This document shows, piece by piece, positions 33,775 to 42,167 of a DNA stretch of 48,260 nucleotides. The notes under the pieces were generated by a model, which ran no database searches, was not told where the DNA came from, and saw only the letters and a program-made list of their open reading frames with translations. A program made the position numbers and the translations under genes. Position 1 is the first letter of the stretch; every line of letters begins with the position of its first letter. This DNA comes from an uncultured Anaerotruncus sp. (GTDB lineage Bacteria; Bacillota; Clostridia; Oscillospirales; Ruminococcaceae): positions 1 to 48,260 of the forward strand of contig CAJFPF010000042.1 of NCBI GenBank assembly GCA_904398655.1. Reading direction: 5' to 3'.

Positions 33775-35045
33775 CTCTTCTGCTCCTCTCCCCCGGTCAC
33801 TTGGGAAAAAATCACGCCGTCCAACACCCTGGTCTCTAAACGGTCCCCTGGATGGACCTGTTTGACGGAGGTCACCGGCCTGCCTTTCACGGTGGCCAAC
33901 GCATACCCCCGAGATAGGACGGTCATCGGGCTGCGCTCCTGGGCCAAAGCCGCCAACCGTTCCACCTGGCGCCCCACCCGCTCCAAGCGCAGGGACATCT
34001 GCTCCCGAGCAGCCTGATCCAGTTGAGCCACCTGGGCAGCGGCCTCCGACAACCGGTGTCCTGTCCGCTCCCGGGCAGTCTGCGCCAAAAACGCCACCCG
34101 TTGCGCCTGCTGCTCCAAAATCCCTCTTGGGGTAGCCAGATGGGCGCGGGCTTCCCGCAGGCGTCGGGCCCATCCTTCCAGACGGCCATTGAGCAGATCC
34201 CGGCACTGCCCCTCCAAAGCATCCAGTCCATAGCGGATATCCTCCAACTTGGGGGACACCAGCTCGGCCGCTGCCGAAGGGGTGGGCGCCCGCAGGTCGG
34301 CTGCGAAATCGGCAATGGTAAAGTCGGTCTCATGTCCTACTGCCGACACCACGGGTGTGTGGCTGGCGGCAATCGTCCGAGCCAGCTGTTCGTCGTTAAA
34401 CGCCCACAGGTCCTCCATGGAGCCTCCCCCCCGCCCCACAATGATTACATCGCAACCGCCTCTCCGGTCCAAAATCTCCAGCGCCGCAGCCAGCGAGGCT
34501 GCGGCCCCCTCCCCCTGCACCTTGGCCGGGCAGAGCACCACTGTGGCCACCGGCCAACGGCGGGAGAGGATGTTCAGCATATCCTGGAGGGCAGCCGCCC
34601 CCTCGCTGGTGACGATCCCAATCCGTTGGGGATAGGGCGGGAGGGGGCGTTTGCGAGCTTTTTCAAACAATCCCTCTCGCTCCAGCTTCCTTTTCAGCTG
34701 TTCATAGGCCAGATAGAGGGCTCCCAATCCATCCGGCTGCAGGTCGGTGACATATAGCTGGTAACTGCCATCCCGTTCGTAGAGGGAGATGGAACCGCTG
34801 GCAATCACCCGCATGCCGTCGGAGGGAGCAAAGCGCAGAGCCTCCGCATGGCCCCGGAACATGACCGCTTTGATGGCGGCCTGTCCATCCTTCAGAGTAA
34901 AATAGCAGTGCCCGGACTTGTAGTGACGGGTAAAATTGGAGATCTCCCCTTGCACCAGGATCCCCTGAAGCTTCTGGTCGGACTCCAAAATCGATTTCAC
35001 ATACCGGTTCAGTTGGGTAACAGTAAGTACGGTGGGGTTCAACAT
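33771..35045 (-). CDS. xseA: Exodeoxyribonuclease VII large subunit
   Basis: The catalytic subunit of Exo VII, 424 residues. The N-terminal OB fold begins LTVTQLNRYVKSILESDQKL and includes GEISNFTRHYKSGHCYFTLK. The nuclease core has RIGIVTSEGAAALQDMLNIL, VIIVGRGGGSMEDLWAFNDE and PVVSAVGHETDFTIADFAAD. A long helical region (about 280-370) and LSRGYALAT close the protein. The ATG overlaps the stop of the TsaD-like gene by seven bases. Confidence 0.96.
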   Translation of the reverse strand: MLNPTVLTVTQLNRYVKSILESDQKLQGILVQGEISNFTRHYKSGHCYFTLKDGQAAIKAVMFRGHAEALRFAPSDGMRVIASGSISLYERDGSYQLYVTDLQPDGLGALYLAYEQLKRKLEREGLFEKARKRPLPPYPQRIGIVTSEGAAALQDMLNILSRRWPVATVVLCPAKVQGEGAAASLAAALEILDRRGGCDVIIVGRGGGSMEDLWAFNDEQLARTIAASHTPVVSAVGHETDFTIADFAADLRAPTPSAAAELVSPKLEDIRYGLDALEGQCRDLLNGRLEGWARRLREARAHLATPRGILEQQAQRVAFLAQTARERTGHRLSEAAAQVAQLDQAAREQMSLRLERVGRQVERLAALAQERSPMTVLSRGYALATVKGRPVTSVKQVHPGDRLETRVLDGVIFSQVTGGEEQKR

Positions 35046-35980
35046 CCCTCTGCCTCCTTTGCCAGCCGAGCCAGCACCGCGACTCCTGCGGCATTGTCCG
35101 CTGAGAAGAGGGGATCTGCAAAGTAGCAGTCCCGATGGCGGCGGGACAGCTCTTGACGCAAGAGCGTGTTACACATGACTCCTCCGGCGTAGACGATGGG
35201 CAACGCCCCATAGGCCTCCCGGAAACAGACGGTCATTCCATCCGCCGCAGCCAGGATGCTTTCCATGCAGAATTTTGCCACATCGCAGGCGGCTTCCCCA
35301 CGCGCTGCCATCTGTTGGCAATGGTTTTCCACCCCCGACAGGGAGCAGTCCATCCCCCGGAGGACCGGACGCACCCGGAACTGCTTTTGGGACTGGCAGG
35401 CCAGCTCATCCAGGTATTTCCCCGCAGGAAAGGGCAACCCCAACAGTTTGCCCACCCGGTCCACTGCCTGGCCGGCCTTCAGATCCAAAGAACGTCCCAC
35501 CAGCTCCACCCCGAAGGGCAGGTGCTCATCCGGCCCCACCAACAGACACTCGGTGGTACCGCCCGAAAAGTGGAAGGCGCCAAACCGCTGCCCCACCAAA
35601 TCCAATCTTCCGGTGGAGTAGAGGGCGGCCGCCAAATGTCCCGCCTGGTGGGAAAACCGGAAGAGGGGCAGATGGCAGGCGGCGGCGGCCGTCTGAGCCG
35701 CCAGCTCCCCCACCAAAAAACAAGGCATGTAAGAACCCTCCACGTCCCTAGGGCGGGCCGAAACCCCCACGCCCATCAGAGGCTCCGGGCAGTTTTGCAG
35801 CAGCGGCTCCACCAGCTCTCCCAATTGTTTTACATGGGCAAAGACCGCGTCACTCTGGCGCAGGCCCAAAGCGCCTTCCCGCACCGGCAGGAGCCGTTTT
35901 TGCTGGCGCATCTCTCCCGATTCCAGCCAGAGAGCGGCAGAGGTGGTATAATTGCTGGTGTCGATCCCCAGATAGGCCAT
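35039..35980 (-). CDS. TsaD/Kae1-like protein (ASKHA fold, M22 family paralogue)
   Basis: A 313-residue protein of the Kae1/TsaD superfamily. The opening LGIDTSNYTTSAALW resembles TsaD's phosphate-binding loop, HQAGHLAAALYS gives the metal-binding HxxxH-type pair, FHFSGGTTECLLV is the second phosphate motif, and IVYAGGVMCNTLL fits the adenosine region. True TsaD makes the t6A tRNA modification with TsaB and TsaE; those are absent here and this copy is shorter and divergent. It is probably the extra clostridial paralogue found by xseA. Its role is unknown. It is three bases after nusB and overlaps xseA. Confidence 0.82.
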   Translation of the reverse strand: MAYLGIDTSNYTTSAALWLESGEMRQQKRLLPVREGALGLRQSDAVFAHVKQLGELVEPLLQNCPEPLMGVGVSARPRDVEGSYMPCFLVGELAAQTAAAACHLPLFRFSHQAGHLAAALYSTGRLDLVGQRFGAFHFSGGTTECLLVGPDEHLPFGVELVGRSLDLKAGQAVDRVGKLLGLPFPAGKYLDELACQSQKQFRVRPVLRGMDCSLSGVENHCQQMAARGEAACDVAKFCMESILAAADGMTVCFREAYGALPIVYAGGVMCNTLLRQELSRRHRDCYFADPLFSADNAAGVAVLARLAKEAEGC

Positions 35981-35983
35981 AGC

Positions 35984-36436
35984 TCACTCCCCGGCCGGCA
36001 CGGGCGCCGGTTCCTCTTGGAGCTGCTCGCCGGGCTGTTGCTCCTCCCGGCCCCGTACATATGCCCCCAATAGGCCGTTTACAAATGAAAAGTCGTCCTC
36101 ATTCCCATACTTCTTGGCCAGCTCCACCGCCTCGTTGATGGAGGCGCCCACCGGGACGGTATCGATGTGGTCGATCTCCCACAGGCTCATCCGCAGGATG
36201 GAGAGGGCCACTCGACTCATGCGGTTGAGCTTCCATTTTTTGGACTGGCCGGAAATAATCTGATCCAGCCAGGGCAGGTTGTCGCACACCTGCTTGGCCA
36301 GATTGTATGCATAATCATCCACTTGCAGGTTCCGACCGATCTGTGCCTCCTCGATGATTTCGTCAATGCTCTCTTCCTTGAACGAGCGTTCAAAAATCAA
36401 AATAAACGCCTGTTCCCGGGCTTCACTTCTCTTCAT
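35984..36436 (-). CDS. nusB: Transcription antitermination factor NusB
   Basis: NusB with NusE (S10) binds boxA RNA to promote rRNA antitermination. The 150-residue all-helical protein has SEAREQAFILIFERSF, DYAYNLAKQV, MSRVALSILRMSLWEI and PVGASINEAVELAKKYGNED, then FVNGLLGAY. A charged, Pro/Glu-rich tail (EEQQPGEQLQEEPAP) extends beyond the core. The ATG at 36436 is chosen over a frame from 36583 that overlaps the asp23 terminator. The Shine-Dalgarno sequence is weak. Confidence 0.94.
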   Translation of the reverse strand: MKRSEAREQAFILIFERSFKEESIDEIIEEAQIGRNLQVDDYAYNLAKQVCDNLPWLDQIISGQSKKWKLNRMSRVALSILRMSLWEIDHIDTVPVGASINEAVELAKKYGNEDDFSFVNGLLGAYVRGREEQQPGEQLQEEPAPVPAGE

Positions 36437-36491
36437 AAGCAACGTCCATTTCCGCCGGCATTCCGGCTGCCTCTCTGTCTTTTTATCCGTC

Positions 36492-36521
36492 AAAAAAGCC
36501 CTCCAAGCGGGCTCGGAGGGC
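36492..36521 (-). terminator. Intrinsic terminator after asp23-like gene
   Basis: GCCCTCC (36498-36504) and GGAGGGC (36515-36521) pair perfectly. Six T residues follow on the minus strand (36497-36492). Since no clear promoter was found between it and nusB, some read-through into nusB is likely. Confidence 0.85.
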
Positions 36522-36527
36522 AATGCC

Positions 36528-36905
36528 TTACTCTGGCTGCTGGGTGGCTCCGGCCGGCTCGTCGAACACAATCCCAGCCACAACGATGTTCACACGGCTC
36601 ACCGCGATGCCTGTCATGGTCTGCACCGCGTCCTTCACTGCGGCCTGCACCTTCTCCGAGACCTGGGGGATATTGACCCCTGCCTTCACATTTAAATGGA
36701 TGGAGATCACGGCAATATCATCGTTGAGCTCAATGGAGATGGGGCGGGTGACCTGCCGCTTAATCAGCCCCTTGAGGTTCGGGGAAAATGTCGCCAGCGA
36801 GGCGATTCCCTCAATCTCTAGCGCCGCATAGCGGGCGATGGTGGCAATCACCTCCCGGGAGATCTTCAGGTTGCCGGTGGGCTGTGCCTGTTCATGGTTT
36901 TGCAT
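36528..36905 (-). CDS. Asp23/Gls24 family envelope stress protein
   Basis: A 125-residue protein of the Asp23 (alkaline shock) family. The fold is evident in LKISREVIATIARYAALEIE, GIASLATFSPNLKGLIKRQV and the C-terminal HLNVKAGVNIPQVSEKVQAA, which ends VSRVNIVVAGIVFDE. Asp23 relatives gather at the cell membrane through AmaP in other Firmicutes; here no AmaP lies alongside. The gene before nusB is typical of clostridia. It has its own promoter and terminator. Confidence 0.92.
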   Translation of the reverse strand: MQNHEQAQPTGNLKISREVIATIARYAALEIEGIASLATFSPNLKGLIKRQVTRPISIELNDDIAVISIHLNVKAGVNIPQVSEKVQAAVKDAVQTMTGIAVSRVNIVVAGIVFDEPAGATQQPE

Positions 36906-37058
36906 ATACCGATTCCTCCCTCTGTCGGGGCGGAAACCCCGCGCATTTCCCAGCGGCTGCCCGCCGGTCCGATTTTAAAATGAGCGCTCCAAAACGGTGG
37001 GCGCAACAATCTTCTCAATGGTACTTCCCTGAAGCGGGAACAAAGGCCCGCTACGGCT

Positions 37059-37086
37059 ATTATACCATACTTTTCTGAATATACAA
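37059..37086 (-). promoter_or_regulatory. Sigma-A-type promoter of the asp23-like gene
   Basis: On the minus strand TTGTAT (37086-37081) and a perfect TATAAT (37064-37059) are 16 bases apart. The leader is about 147 bases long and holds a GCGGG/CCCGC hairpin near 37033-37050. Apart from this promoter, leader and the preceding terminator I see nothing in the gap 36906-37156. Confidence 0.75.
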
Positions 37087-37109
37087 CCGGATATGCAATC
37101 TTTTCCTGC

Positions 37110-37136
37110 AAAAAGCGCCCGCAAATGCGGGCGCTT
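37110..37136 (-). terminator. Intrinsic terminator of the spoIIIA operon
   Basis: Eleven-base perfect arms (37113-37123 and 37126-37136) with a two-base nominal loop are followed by TTTTT on the minus strand. It lies 20 bases after the spoIIIAH stop and separates the operon from asp23. Confidence 0.92.
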
Positions 37137-37156
37137 GGGGCGGAGATGGGGTTGGG

Positions 37157-37699
37157 TCAATTGATTTCCACAATGGAGATGTTTTCCACTGGAACGCTGG
37201 TCTCCTGAAGGATGATGTCCTTCATCTGGGCCACCTGTTCCGGCTCCAGGCCGTCGCTGCGGACAACTACGTCCACCTGTTCGGTATCGTAATAGACCAT
37301 GCAGTCCTCAAAGCCCTTGGCTTTGATCAGATTTTCAATCTTCCCCTCCGTTTCAATGGACTGAGCAATTTCTGTGGCCTTCAATGCCATTTCCGCTTTG
37401 ATATCCGGATCCACAGCCGCGTCCGCCATCATCGTTTTCAAGGTCTCCACCGATTCATCCCTGGAGCGCTGGCGGGTCACCTTGGCCTCCGCGAAATAGG
37501 CCTCCCCATCTGTTCCCTCCAGGGCGGGGTCCCCGGCGTCCACAAGCTGGGCGTCCCCATAGTTCTTTTCTGTCTCCAGGGAACTTCCCGCAATCAGGGC
37601 ATCGCTCTGGGCAAACTGGTAGTTTACATAGACCGCCAGGCCGAGGCCCACCACCAGGGACGCCAGGATGATTTGCTTTTTGCCAATAATCATATTCAT
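37157..37699 (-). CDS. spoIIIAH: Stage III sporulation protein AH
   Basis: SpoIIIAH is the mother-cell part of the SpoIIQ-SpoIIIAH channel that crosses the two membranes around the engulfed forespore. The 180-residue protein has one membrane helix (about 9-27: IILASLVVGLGLAVYVNYQF) and an extracytoplasmic ring-building domain related to YscJ/FliF, with MALKATEIAQSIETEGKIEN and VVVRSDGLEPEQVAQMKDII. GGAGG is six bases before the ATG at 37699. It is the last gene of the operon; SpoIIQ or its clostridial substitute is not in the window. Confidence 0.93.
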   Translation of the reverse strand: MNMIIGKKQIILASLVVGLGLAVYVNYQFAQSDALIAGSSLETEKNYGDAQLVDAGDPALEGTDGEAYFAEAKVTRQRSRDESVETLKTMMADAAVDPDIKAEMALKATEIAQSIETEGKIENLIKAKGFEDCMVYYDTEQVDVVVRSDGLEPEQVAQMKDIILQETSVPVENISIVEIN

Positions 37700-37714
37700 A
37701 GGGATCCTCCTCAT

Positions 37715-38293
37715 CTATTCGCTAATTTTTGTTACACAAACTTTGGTATAGGGGATGCCAAGGGCGGTGGTGACCACTTCGGTGACCCGTTCCTGCACCA
37801 CCATGCTGCCCGCCCCCTGGCAGACCACCACCACCCCCTGGATAGCCGGCTGGCGCTGGGTTTTTAGCAGTGCCTGTTTGTTTCCGCCGCCTACGTCCAA
37901 CAGGATGTACCGTTGGTCGCTGGTTTGCTGTTGGGTCTGGCGGCGGGCGCCGTCCTGGTCATAACTGTTGGAGGTATTCAAATTCTCGCTCTCCTCCACC
38001 GCATAGACATATTCGATACCGTTTTCCGCTGTGATCATCACCTCGCACCTGCCTACGCCGTCCACCTGCCCCACAATCCCAGCCAACCTCTCCTCCAACT
38101 CCTCCAGGTAGACCTGCGTATCCTGAGGCTCCATCTGCCCCTCCGATTGGTCCGGGCTGGAGGAACCCAAGGTGGACAGGAAGATCAACACCATGCCCGC
38201 AATACCGATGAGCAGCAGAAGACTTCCCTTCTGTCCCCCGGCCCGCTGGGAAAATCCTTTCCAAATGGTGAACAACCCTGTCTTTTTATCCAT
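37715..38293 (-). CDS. spoIIIAG: Stage III sporulation protein AG
   Basis: SpoIIIAG forms a large ring in the intermembrane space of the feeding-tube channel. The 192-residue protein has a membrane helix (about 25-44: LLLLIGIAGMVLIFLSTLG) and a ring domain with LEERLAGIVGQVDGVGRCEV, and QPAIQGVVVVCQGAGSMVVQ in the C-terminal half. The segment between, which forms the beta-ring insertion in B. subtilis, is Gln-rich here. GGAGG is six bases before the ATG at 38293. It lies 15 bases upstream of spoIIIAH. Confidence 0.93.
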   Translation of the reverse strand: MDKKTGLFTIWKGFSQRAGGQKGSLLLLIGIAGMVLIFLSTLGSSSPDQSEGQMEPQDTQVYLEELEERLAGIVGQVDGVGRCEVMITAENGIEYVYAVEESENLNTSNSYDQDGARRQTQQQTSDQRYILLDVGGGNKQALLKTQRQPAIQGVVVVCQGAGSMVVQERVTEVVTTALGIPYTKVCVTKISE

Positions 38294-38783
38294 AGACATC
38301 CTCCTTTTCCCATCCTATGCGCACCGGAACGCCTAAATACCCCTCCAGCGTCGTTTGGATCTCCTGTTGACGGGCTGTGTAACTCTCTGGCAGCAACAGC
38401 TCACACCCACTAATAGATATGCCGTTGTCCGCATCCTCATGTACATCTACAGAAATTTTACCCCCCTCCACCCCCAATTGATCCAACTTTTGCCTGGCAG
38501 TTTGTCTCAGGTTCGTCTCTGCCATCCGCAGGGTATCCGCTTCCAACGAGTCCTCCAACCGCCGTGCCCGTTCCTCCACCTGCCCCTGTATTTCTTCCTG
38601 GGCCGCCAGATCCAGGGATATGGGGGCAAACGCCACCGGAGAGAGCAGGCAGCAGAGGAAAAATACGCTGCAGGTGATGTTGAATACCCGCTGCATCCCT
38701 GCATTTGGCAACATCAGCTGGGCCAGCGCACAGGCTACCGCCGCCGCGCACACACCAAACGCCCACTGCCGGATCGCTTCCAA
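38286..38783 (-). CDS. spoIIIAF: Stage III sporulation protein AF
   Basis: A 165-residue membrane protein of the SpoIIIA channel complex, with two N-terminal helices (AFGVCAAAVACALAQLML and VFNITCSVFFLCCLLSPVAF) and a soluble ring-type domain whose C-terminus reads LEGYLGVPVRIGWE. An ATG at 38810 overlaps the spoIIIAE stop, but no Shine-Dalgarno sequence precedes it. GGGAGGAGGA (38800-38791) is seven bases before the TTG at 38783, which opens LEAIRQWAFGV like other SpoIIIAF proteins. The TTG is preferred. Confidence 0.88.
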   Translation of the reverse strand: MEAIRQWAFGVCAAAVACALAQLMLPNAGMQRVFNITCSVFFLCCLLSPVAFAPISLDLAAQEEIQGQVEERARRLEDSLEADTLRMAETNLRQTARQKLDQLGVEGGKISVDVHEDADNGISISGCELLLPESYTARQQEIQTTLEGYLGVPVRIGWEKEDVYG

Positions 38784-38806
38784 AACGCACTCCTCCTCCC
38801 ACCGCT

Positions 38807-40021
38807 TCATGTTCCAGTTGCCACCAGGAGCACCAAAGAGGTGGAGATAATCACCAATAGGGCAAAACAAAACAGTACGGCAATCAGGATCCCTAAGGCA
38901 CTTCCAGCGCTCTTTAAAATCTCCCCCACCTGCCGAACGCCCAACAGTTCGCTGACTGCTGAGGCCGCCCCTACGGTCAGATACCACAGGACCGTCTGCA
39001 TCAGAATGGGCAGGAAGGTGAGTGCCGCCGCCAGGATTCCGAACGCGCCCACAGCGGTCTTCAAAAGGCGCATATACCCCTGGGTGGTGGAAAAGGCGTC
39101 CGAGAGTGCACCGCCCACCACCGGCACAAATGTGCCGATGAGGAATTTTGCCGCCTTGGAGGCCACCGTATCGCTGCTGGAGGCCACCATCGTCTGTAGG
39201 GAGAGCAACCCCACAAAAATGGTGAGCAGTAACCCCAAAGCCCAGCTGACCACCGATTTTACCGCCCGGGCCACCGGAGCCACATGGACTCCCGGCGTCA
39301 AATTTCCCACTACACAAAATGCCAGGTAGATCCCCATCAGGGGCACCAATGTGGTGGAGACAATCTGGGAGACGATTTGGCAGGCGGCAAATAGGAAGGC
39401 GGTATAGGTAGTGGCGGTGACCGCCTGGCCGCCCACTGTTACGATAGAGGCGAACACTGGGATAAAAGCGGCCATAAAATTGGCGCAGTCCCGGATGGCC
39501 GCTGCCGCTTGGGCAATGCAGTCGGAGATCGGGCTGACCACCGCAGCCGATACACACACCACGCTCACCGCCGCGAAGACGGTGGCCAGCGTCCCCTCCC
39601 ATAGGGAGCTGCTCAGGGCATCCAACAGGGCACAGAGCAGGACGGTCCCCAAAACCGCGGCGAATACCACCATCGGGCGCCGGATCCGTTCCACCACCAA
39701 CCTTCCCACCGCCCGGAAAAATTCCCCAGGCTCCAGAGACAACAGCTGTCCCACATCCACCTCTGTAATCCCTGACTGGGAAAGCAGGGAGCGGGTATCC
39801 CCCGGCAGAGCCTCCAGCAGTTCATTCGCCCCTGACGCCTCCAGTTGGCTCTCGAAGTCGTAGCCGCTCCTCTCGGCATCGGCATTCTCCGGGCTCTCCC
39901 CGTCTCCCGTCCAAATCGGATCGGGATTTTCCCAATCAGAGGGGCCGGCCATTGCTGCAGCTGGGACAGAAAGAAAGATGGCACATATGGTTATCACCGT
40001 TAAGAACCCCTGCCATCTCAT
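38807..40021 (-). CDS. spoIIIAE: Stage III sporulation protein AE
   Basis: The large polytopic membrane protein of the SpoIIIA complex, 404 residues. It has an N-terminal signal-like helix (4-25), an acidic loop and about seven further helices, with typical segments ALLDALSSSLWEGTLATVFA, KFLIGTFVPVVGGALSDAFS and GVRQVGEILKSAGSALGILI. GGGGGG precedes the ATG, which overlaps the spoIIIAD stop. Together with AC and AD it may form the inner-membrane core of the channel. Confidence 0.95.
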   Translation of the reverse strand: MRWQGFLTVITICAIFLSVPAAAMAGPSDWENPDPIWTGDGESPENADAERSGYDFESQLEASGANELLEALPGDTRSLLSQSGITEVDVGQLLSLEPGEFFRAVGRLVVERIRRPMVVFAAVLGTVLLCALLDALSSSLWEGTLATVFAAVSVVCVSAAVVSPISDCIAQAAAAIRDCANFMAAFIPVFASIVTVGGQAVTATTYTAFLFAACQIVSQIVSTTLVPLMGIYLAFCVVGNLTPGVHVAPVARAVKSVVSWALGLLLTIFVGLLSLQTMVASSSDTVASKAAKFLIGTFVPVVGGALSDAFSTTQGYMRLLKTAVGAFGILAAALTFLPILMQTVLWYLTVGAASAVSELLGVRQVGEILKSAGSALGILIAVLFCFALLVIISTSLVLLVATGT

Positions 40022-40419
40022 CCCAATCCCCCCTGTCCAATCAGCCCACCGGCAATCTGCAAAATCTCCTCGAACAGCGGCAGGCTGATGAGCAGTACCG
40101 CCAATTTTCCCGCCGTCTCCACCCGAGCGGCAACACCGCTCTCTCCCAGATCCCTGCAGGCGTCGCAGGCGATCTGGGTCACCAGACAGAGGCCCAGGGC
40201 TTTAAAAAGGATCTGTACATGGGCGGGACCTGCTCCCGCTGATTCCAACAGGCTGTGGATCCTTTGAAAGAGCGGAGCCGCCCAGGACAGCACACTGCCC
40301 AGGATGAGGACCCCTGTCAACAAGGAGAGGACAAAGGCATACTCTGGATGGCGTTCTCGGAGTACTGCATTCAGAGCCACCGCCACCACCGCCAGCCCAC
40401 AGATCTGTAGCAGCTCCAT
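40018..40419 (-). CDS. spoIIIAD: Stage III sporulation protein AD
   Basis: A 133-residue membrane protein with about four helices: MELLQICGLAVVAVALNAVL, YAFVLSLLTGVLILGSVLSW and the C-terminal VETAGKLAVLLISLPLFEEI. The ATG at 40419 is one base after the spoIIIAC stop; no clear Shine-Dalgarno sequence is present, so translation probably continues from spoIIIAC. The longer frame to 40455 lies inside spoIIIAC and is rejected. The next gene overlaps its stop. Confidence 0.93.
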   Translation of the reverse strand: MELLQICGLAVVAVALNAVLRERHPEYAFVLSLLTGVLILGSVLSWAAPLFQRIHSLLESAGAGPAHVQILFKALGLCLVTQIACDACRDLGESGVAARVETAGKLAVLLISLPLFEEILQIAGGLIGQGGLG

Positions 40420-40420
40420 C

Positions 40421-40618
40421 TCAGTAAAGCCCAAACACGCTTTTGACCGTCTCAAACAGCGTGTTGATCTGGGTGATCATCATCATCAGTACCACAATCA
40501 GCCCTGCCAGAGTGGTCATCATGGCCTGTTCCTCCCGACCGGAGCGGATGAGCACCTGGTTGAGCACCGCCACGATGATCCCAATGGCCGCAATTTTGAA
40601 GATCAGATCCACTTCCAT
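40421..40618 (-). CDS. spoIIIAC: Stage III sporulation protein AC
   Basis: A 65-residue protein with two membrane helices (about 5-22 and 32-52), matching the strongly conserved SpoIIIAC family: IFKIAAIGIIVAVLNQVLIR and LAGLIVVLMMMITQINTLFE. GGGGG is nine bases before the ATG. It is the shortest gene of the operon and sits in the normal AB-AC-AD order. Confidence 0.95.
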   Translation of the reverse strand: MEVDLIFKIAAIGIIVAVLNQVLIRSGREEQAMMTTLAGLIVVLMMMITQINTLFETVKSVFGLY

Positions 40619-40641
40619 GCTTTTGAACCCCCTTTGACCGT

Positions 40642-41157
40642 TTAGACGAACAGGATTACTAGGAATACGCCCGACAGTACCCCCATGGTGCGGTAGAGCT
40701 TCCCTCTTCCCAGCCGCTGTTCCCGTGCCTGCTGCAGCTGGTAGCGGAGCAGCTTGTCCGCCTGGTCCAGGGCGGACAACTGCCCTTCCAGGTCACATTG
40801 GCCCAGTGTCTCCCCCAGCCCGGCCAGCGCTTGCAAATCCTCAGGCAATAGGGAGGTCTTGGCCTGATCCAAGGCGGTCTTCCACGCCTGGGGAAACGGC
40901 ATCCCGCTCCGACAGAGGCTGGCGCAGTGGGCCAGATAGCCCACCCGGCTCAGGGAGGCCCGCTCCTCCAGCCGCGCCACCGCCTGATCGGGCGGCGCCA
41001 AGCGATAACGCAGTTCCCCCGCCAGCCCGGCCACCACCGACAACGAGAGCTCCAACTCCCGCACCCTCCTTCCCAGCCCTGACGCCGCCGAAAGGCCCAG
41101 GGAGGTGGTACAGAACAGGATCATCGCCATACCGCAGAACTTTACCAACGCTGTCAT
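40642..41157 (-). CDS. spoIIIAB: Stage III sporulation protein AB
   Basis: A 171-residue protein with a membrane segment near each end and a helical cytoplasmic domain related to GspF of type II secretion. Segments include GMAMILFCTTSLGLSAASGL, LSVVAGLAGELRYRLAPPDQ and LYRTMGVLSGVFLVILFV. The ATG at 41157 overlaps the spoIIIAA stop (ATGA) and is preceded by AAGGTGG. SpoIIIAB likely couples the ATPase SpoIIIAA to the membrane channel. Confidence 0.93.
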   Translation of the reverse strand: MTALVKFCGMAMILFCTTSLGLSAASGLGRRVRELELSLSVVAGLAGELRYRLAPPDQAVARLEERASLSRVGYLAHCASLCRSGMPFPQAWKTALDQAKTSLLPEDLQALAGLGETLGQCDLEGQLSALDQADKLLRYQLQQAREQRLGRGKLYRTMGVLSGVFLVILFV

Positions 41158-42098
41158 AGGGATTCCACCTTTCTCAATTCCTGAATTTGCGCTGGCCGGT
41201 CCGCCCCGGCCAACAGGGCCACCCATTGGAAGGCACCCGTCTCCAGCAGGCGGCGGGCCTGCTGTTTGCGCAGCAACTCCTCCAGGGTCCCTCCATGGAT
41301 GGAGGTCACCACCGCCACGCCGCTGTTGGCGGCTGCTTCCACTGCTTCCACCTCTTCCGGCCGGTAGAGCTCGTCGCAGAGGAGCACCTGGGGGGAGAGG
41401 TATCGGATGGCGCTTTGCATCCCCACCCCCTTTGGGTAACCGGAAAGCAGATCACAGCAGATTCCCAGGTTGTGGAGCACCTCCCCATCCGAAGCCGCCC
41501 CCAACTCCCCGCTCTCGTCCACCACACAGACCTTCCAATAGCGCCCGGAGGCCCCATCCGCCAACTGACGGGCAAGATCCCGGAGCAAGGTTGTCTTTCC
41601 GCTGGCGGGAGGCCCGGCCAGCAACACCCCCTGCGGACCCTGGGAGAAACATTCTTGAAGCAGGCGGTCAGCAACGTTGGGGATCTGGCGGGCAATCCGC
41701 AGATTGATGGAGGTGACCTCCCGCACCGCTGTCAACCGTCCCTCCTCCACCACCCCAGTGGCAGCGATCCCCGCCCGATGGCCGCCTTTCACCGCGATAT
41801 ATCCCTCGATGAGTTCCTTCTGGTGGCTGTGAACCGCCCAACCGCAGAGGCTGACAAACGATTCCCGCAGATCCTCCCGCCCTACGATCACCCCATTCTG
41901 AGGCGGATGGGGGCTGGGCCGTCCATCCTGCCCCAAAAAGAGGGGACGGATCCCCTGCATGAGGCAGAGAGGGCGGCCCAGACGCAGACGGATCTCCGTG
42001 ACCCGGCCCTGCTCCCCCGAAGGCAATCGCTCCAACTCCCGGCGCATCCGTTCCCCTAGCCGGCCGGCGGCCTCCAGATAACACCGATCCTGTTCCAT
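41154..42098 (-). CDS. spoIIIAA: Stage III sporulation protein AA (ATPase)
   Basis: The 314-residue cytoplasmic ATPase of the channel, related to secretion ATPases. Walker A is GPPASGKT (162-169), followed by VCVVDESGELGAASDGEV, and PQVLLCDELYRPEEVEAVEA as the Walker B region. The N-terminal part has GRVTEIRLRLGRP and CGWAVHSHQKELIEGYI. AAGGAAG precedes the ATG at 42098; a frame up to 42401 crosses the upstream hairpin and is rejected. It is the first gene of the operon. I could not find a clean sigma-E promoter, though that is the expected control. Confidence 0.95.
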   Translation of the reverse strand: MEQDRCYLEAAGRLGERMRRELERLPSGEQGRVTEIRLRLGRPLCLMQGIRPLFLGQDGRPSPHPPQNGVIVGREDLRESFVSLCGWAVHSHQKELIEGYIAVKGGHRAGIAATGVVEEGRLTAVREVTSINLRIARQIPNVADRLLQECFSQGPQGVLLAGPPASGKTTLLRDLARQLADGASGRYWKVCVVDESGELGAASDGEVLHNLGICCDLLSGYPKGVGMQSAIRYLSPQVLLCDELYRPEEVEAVEAAANSGVAVVTSIHGGTLEELLRKQQARRLLETGAFQWVALLAGADRPAQIQELRKVESL

Positions 42099-42167
42099 TG
42101 CTTTCACTTCCTTTGCTTGTCTTTTCAAGCCTATGAGCCCGTCCATTTTTTTAGAACCCTCCTGCCA

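Noticed and set aside
38784-39602. Long upstream extension of the SpoIIIAF frame
   Set aside because: It overlaps spoIIIAE on the same strand in another phase and is Gly/Cys/His-rich low-complexity sequence.
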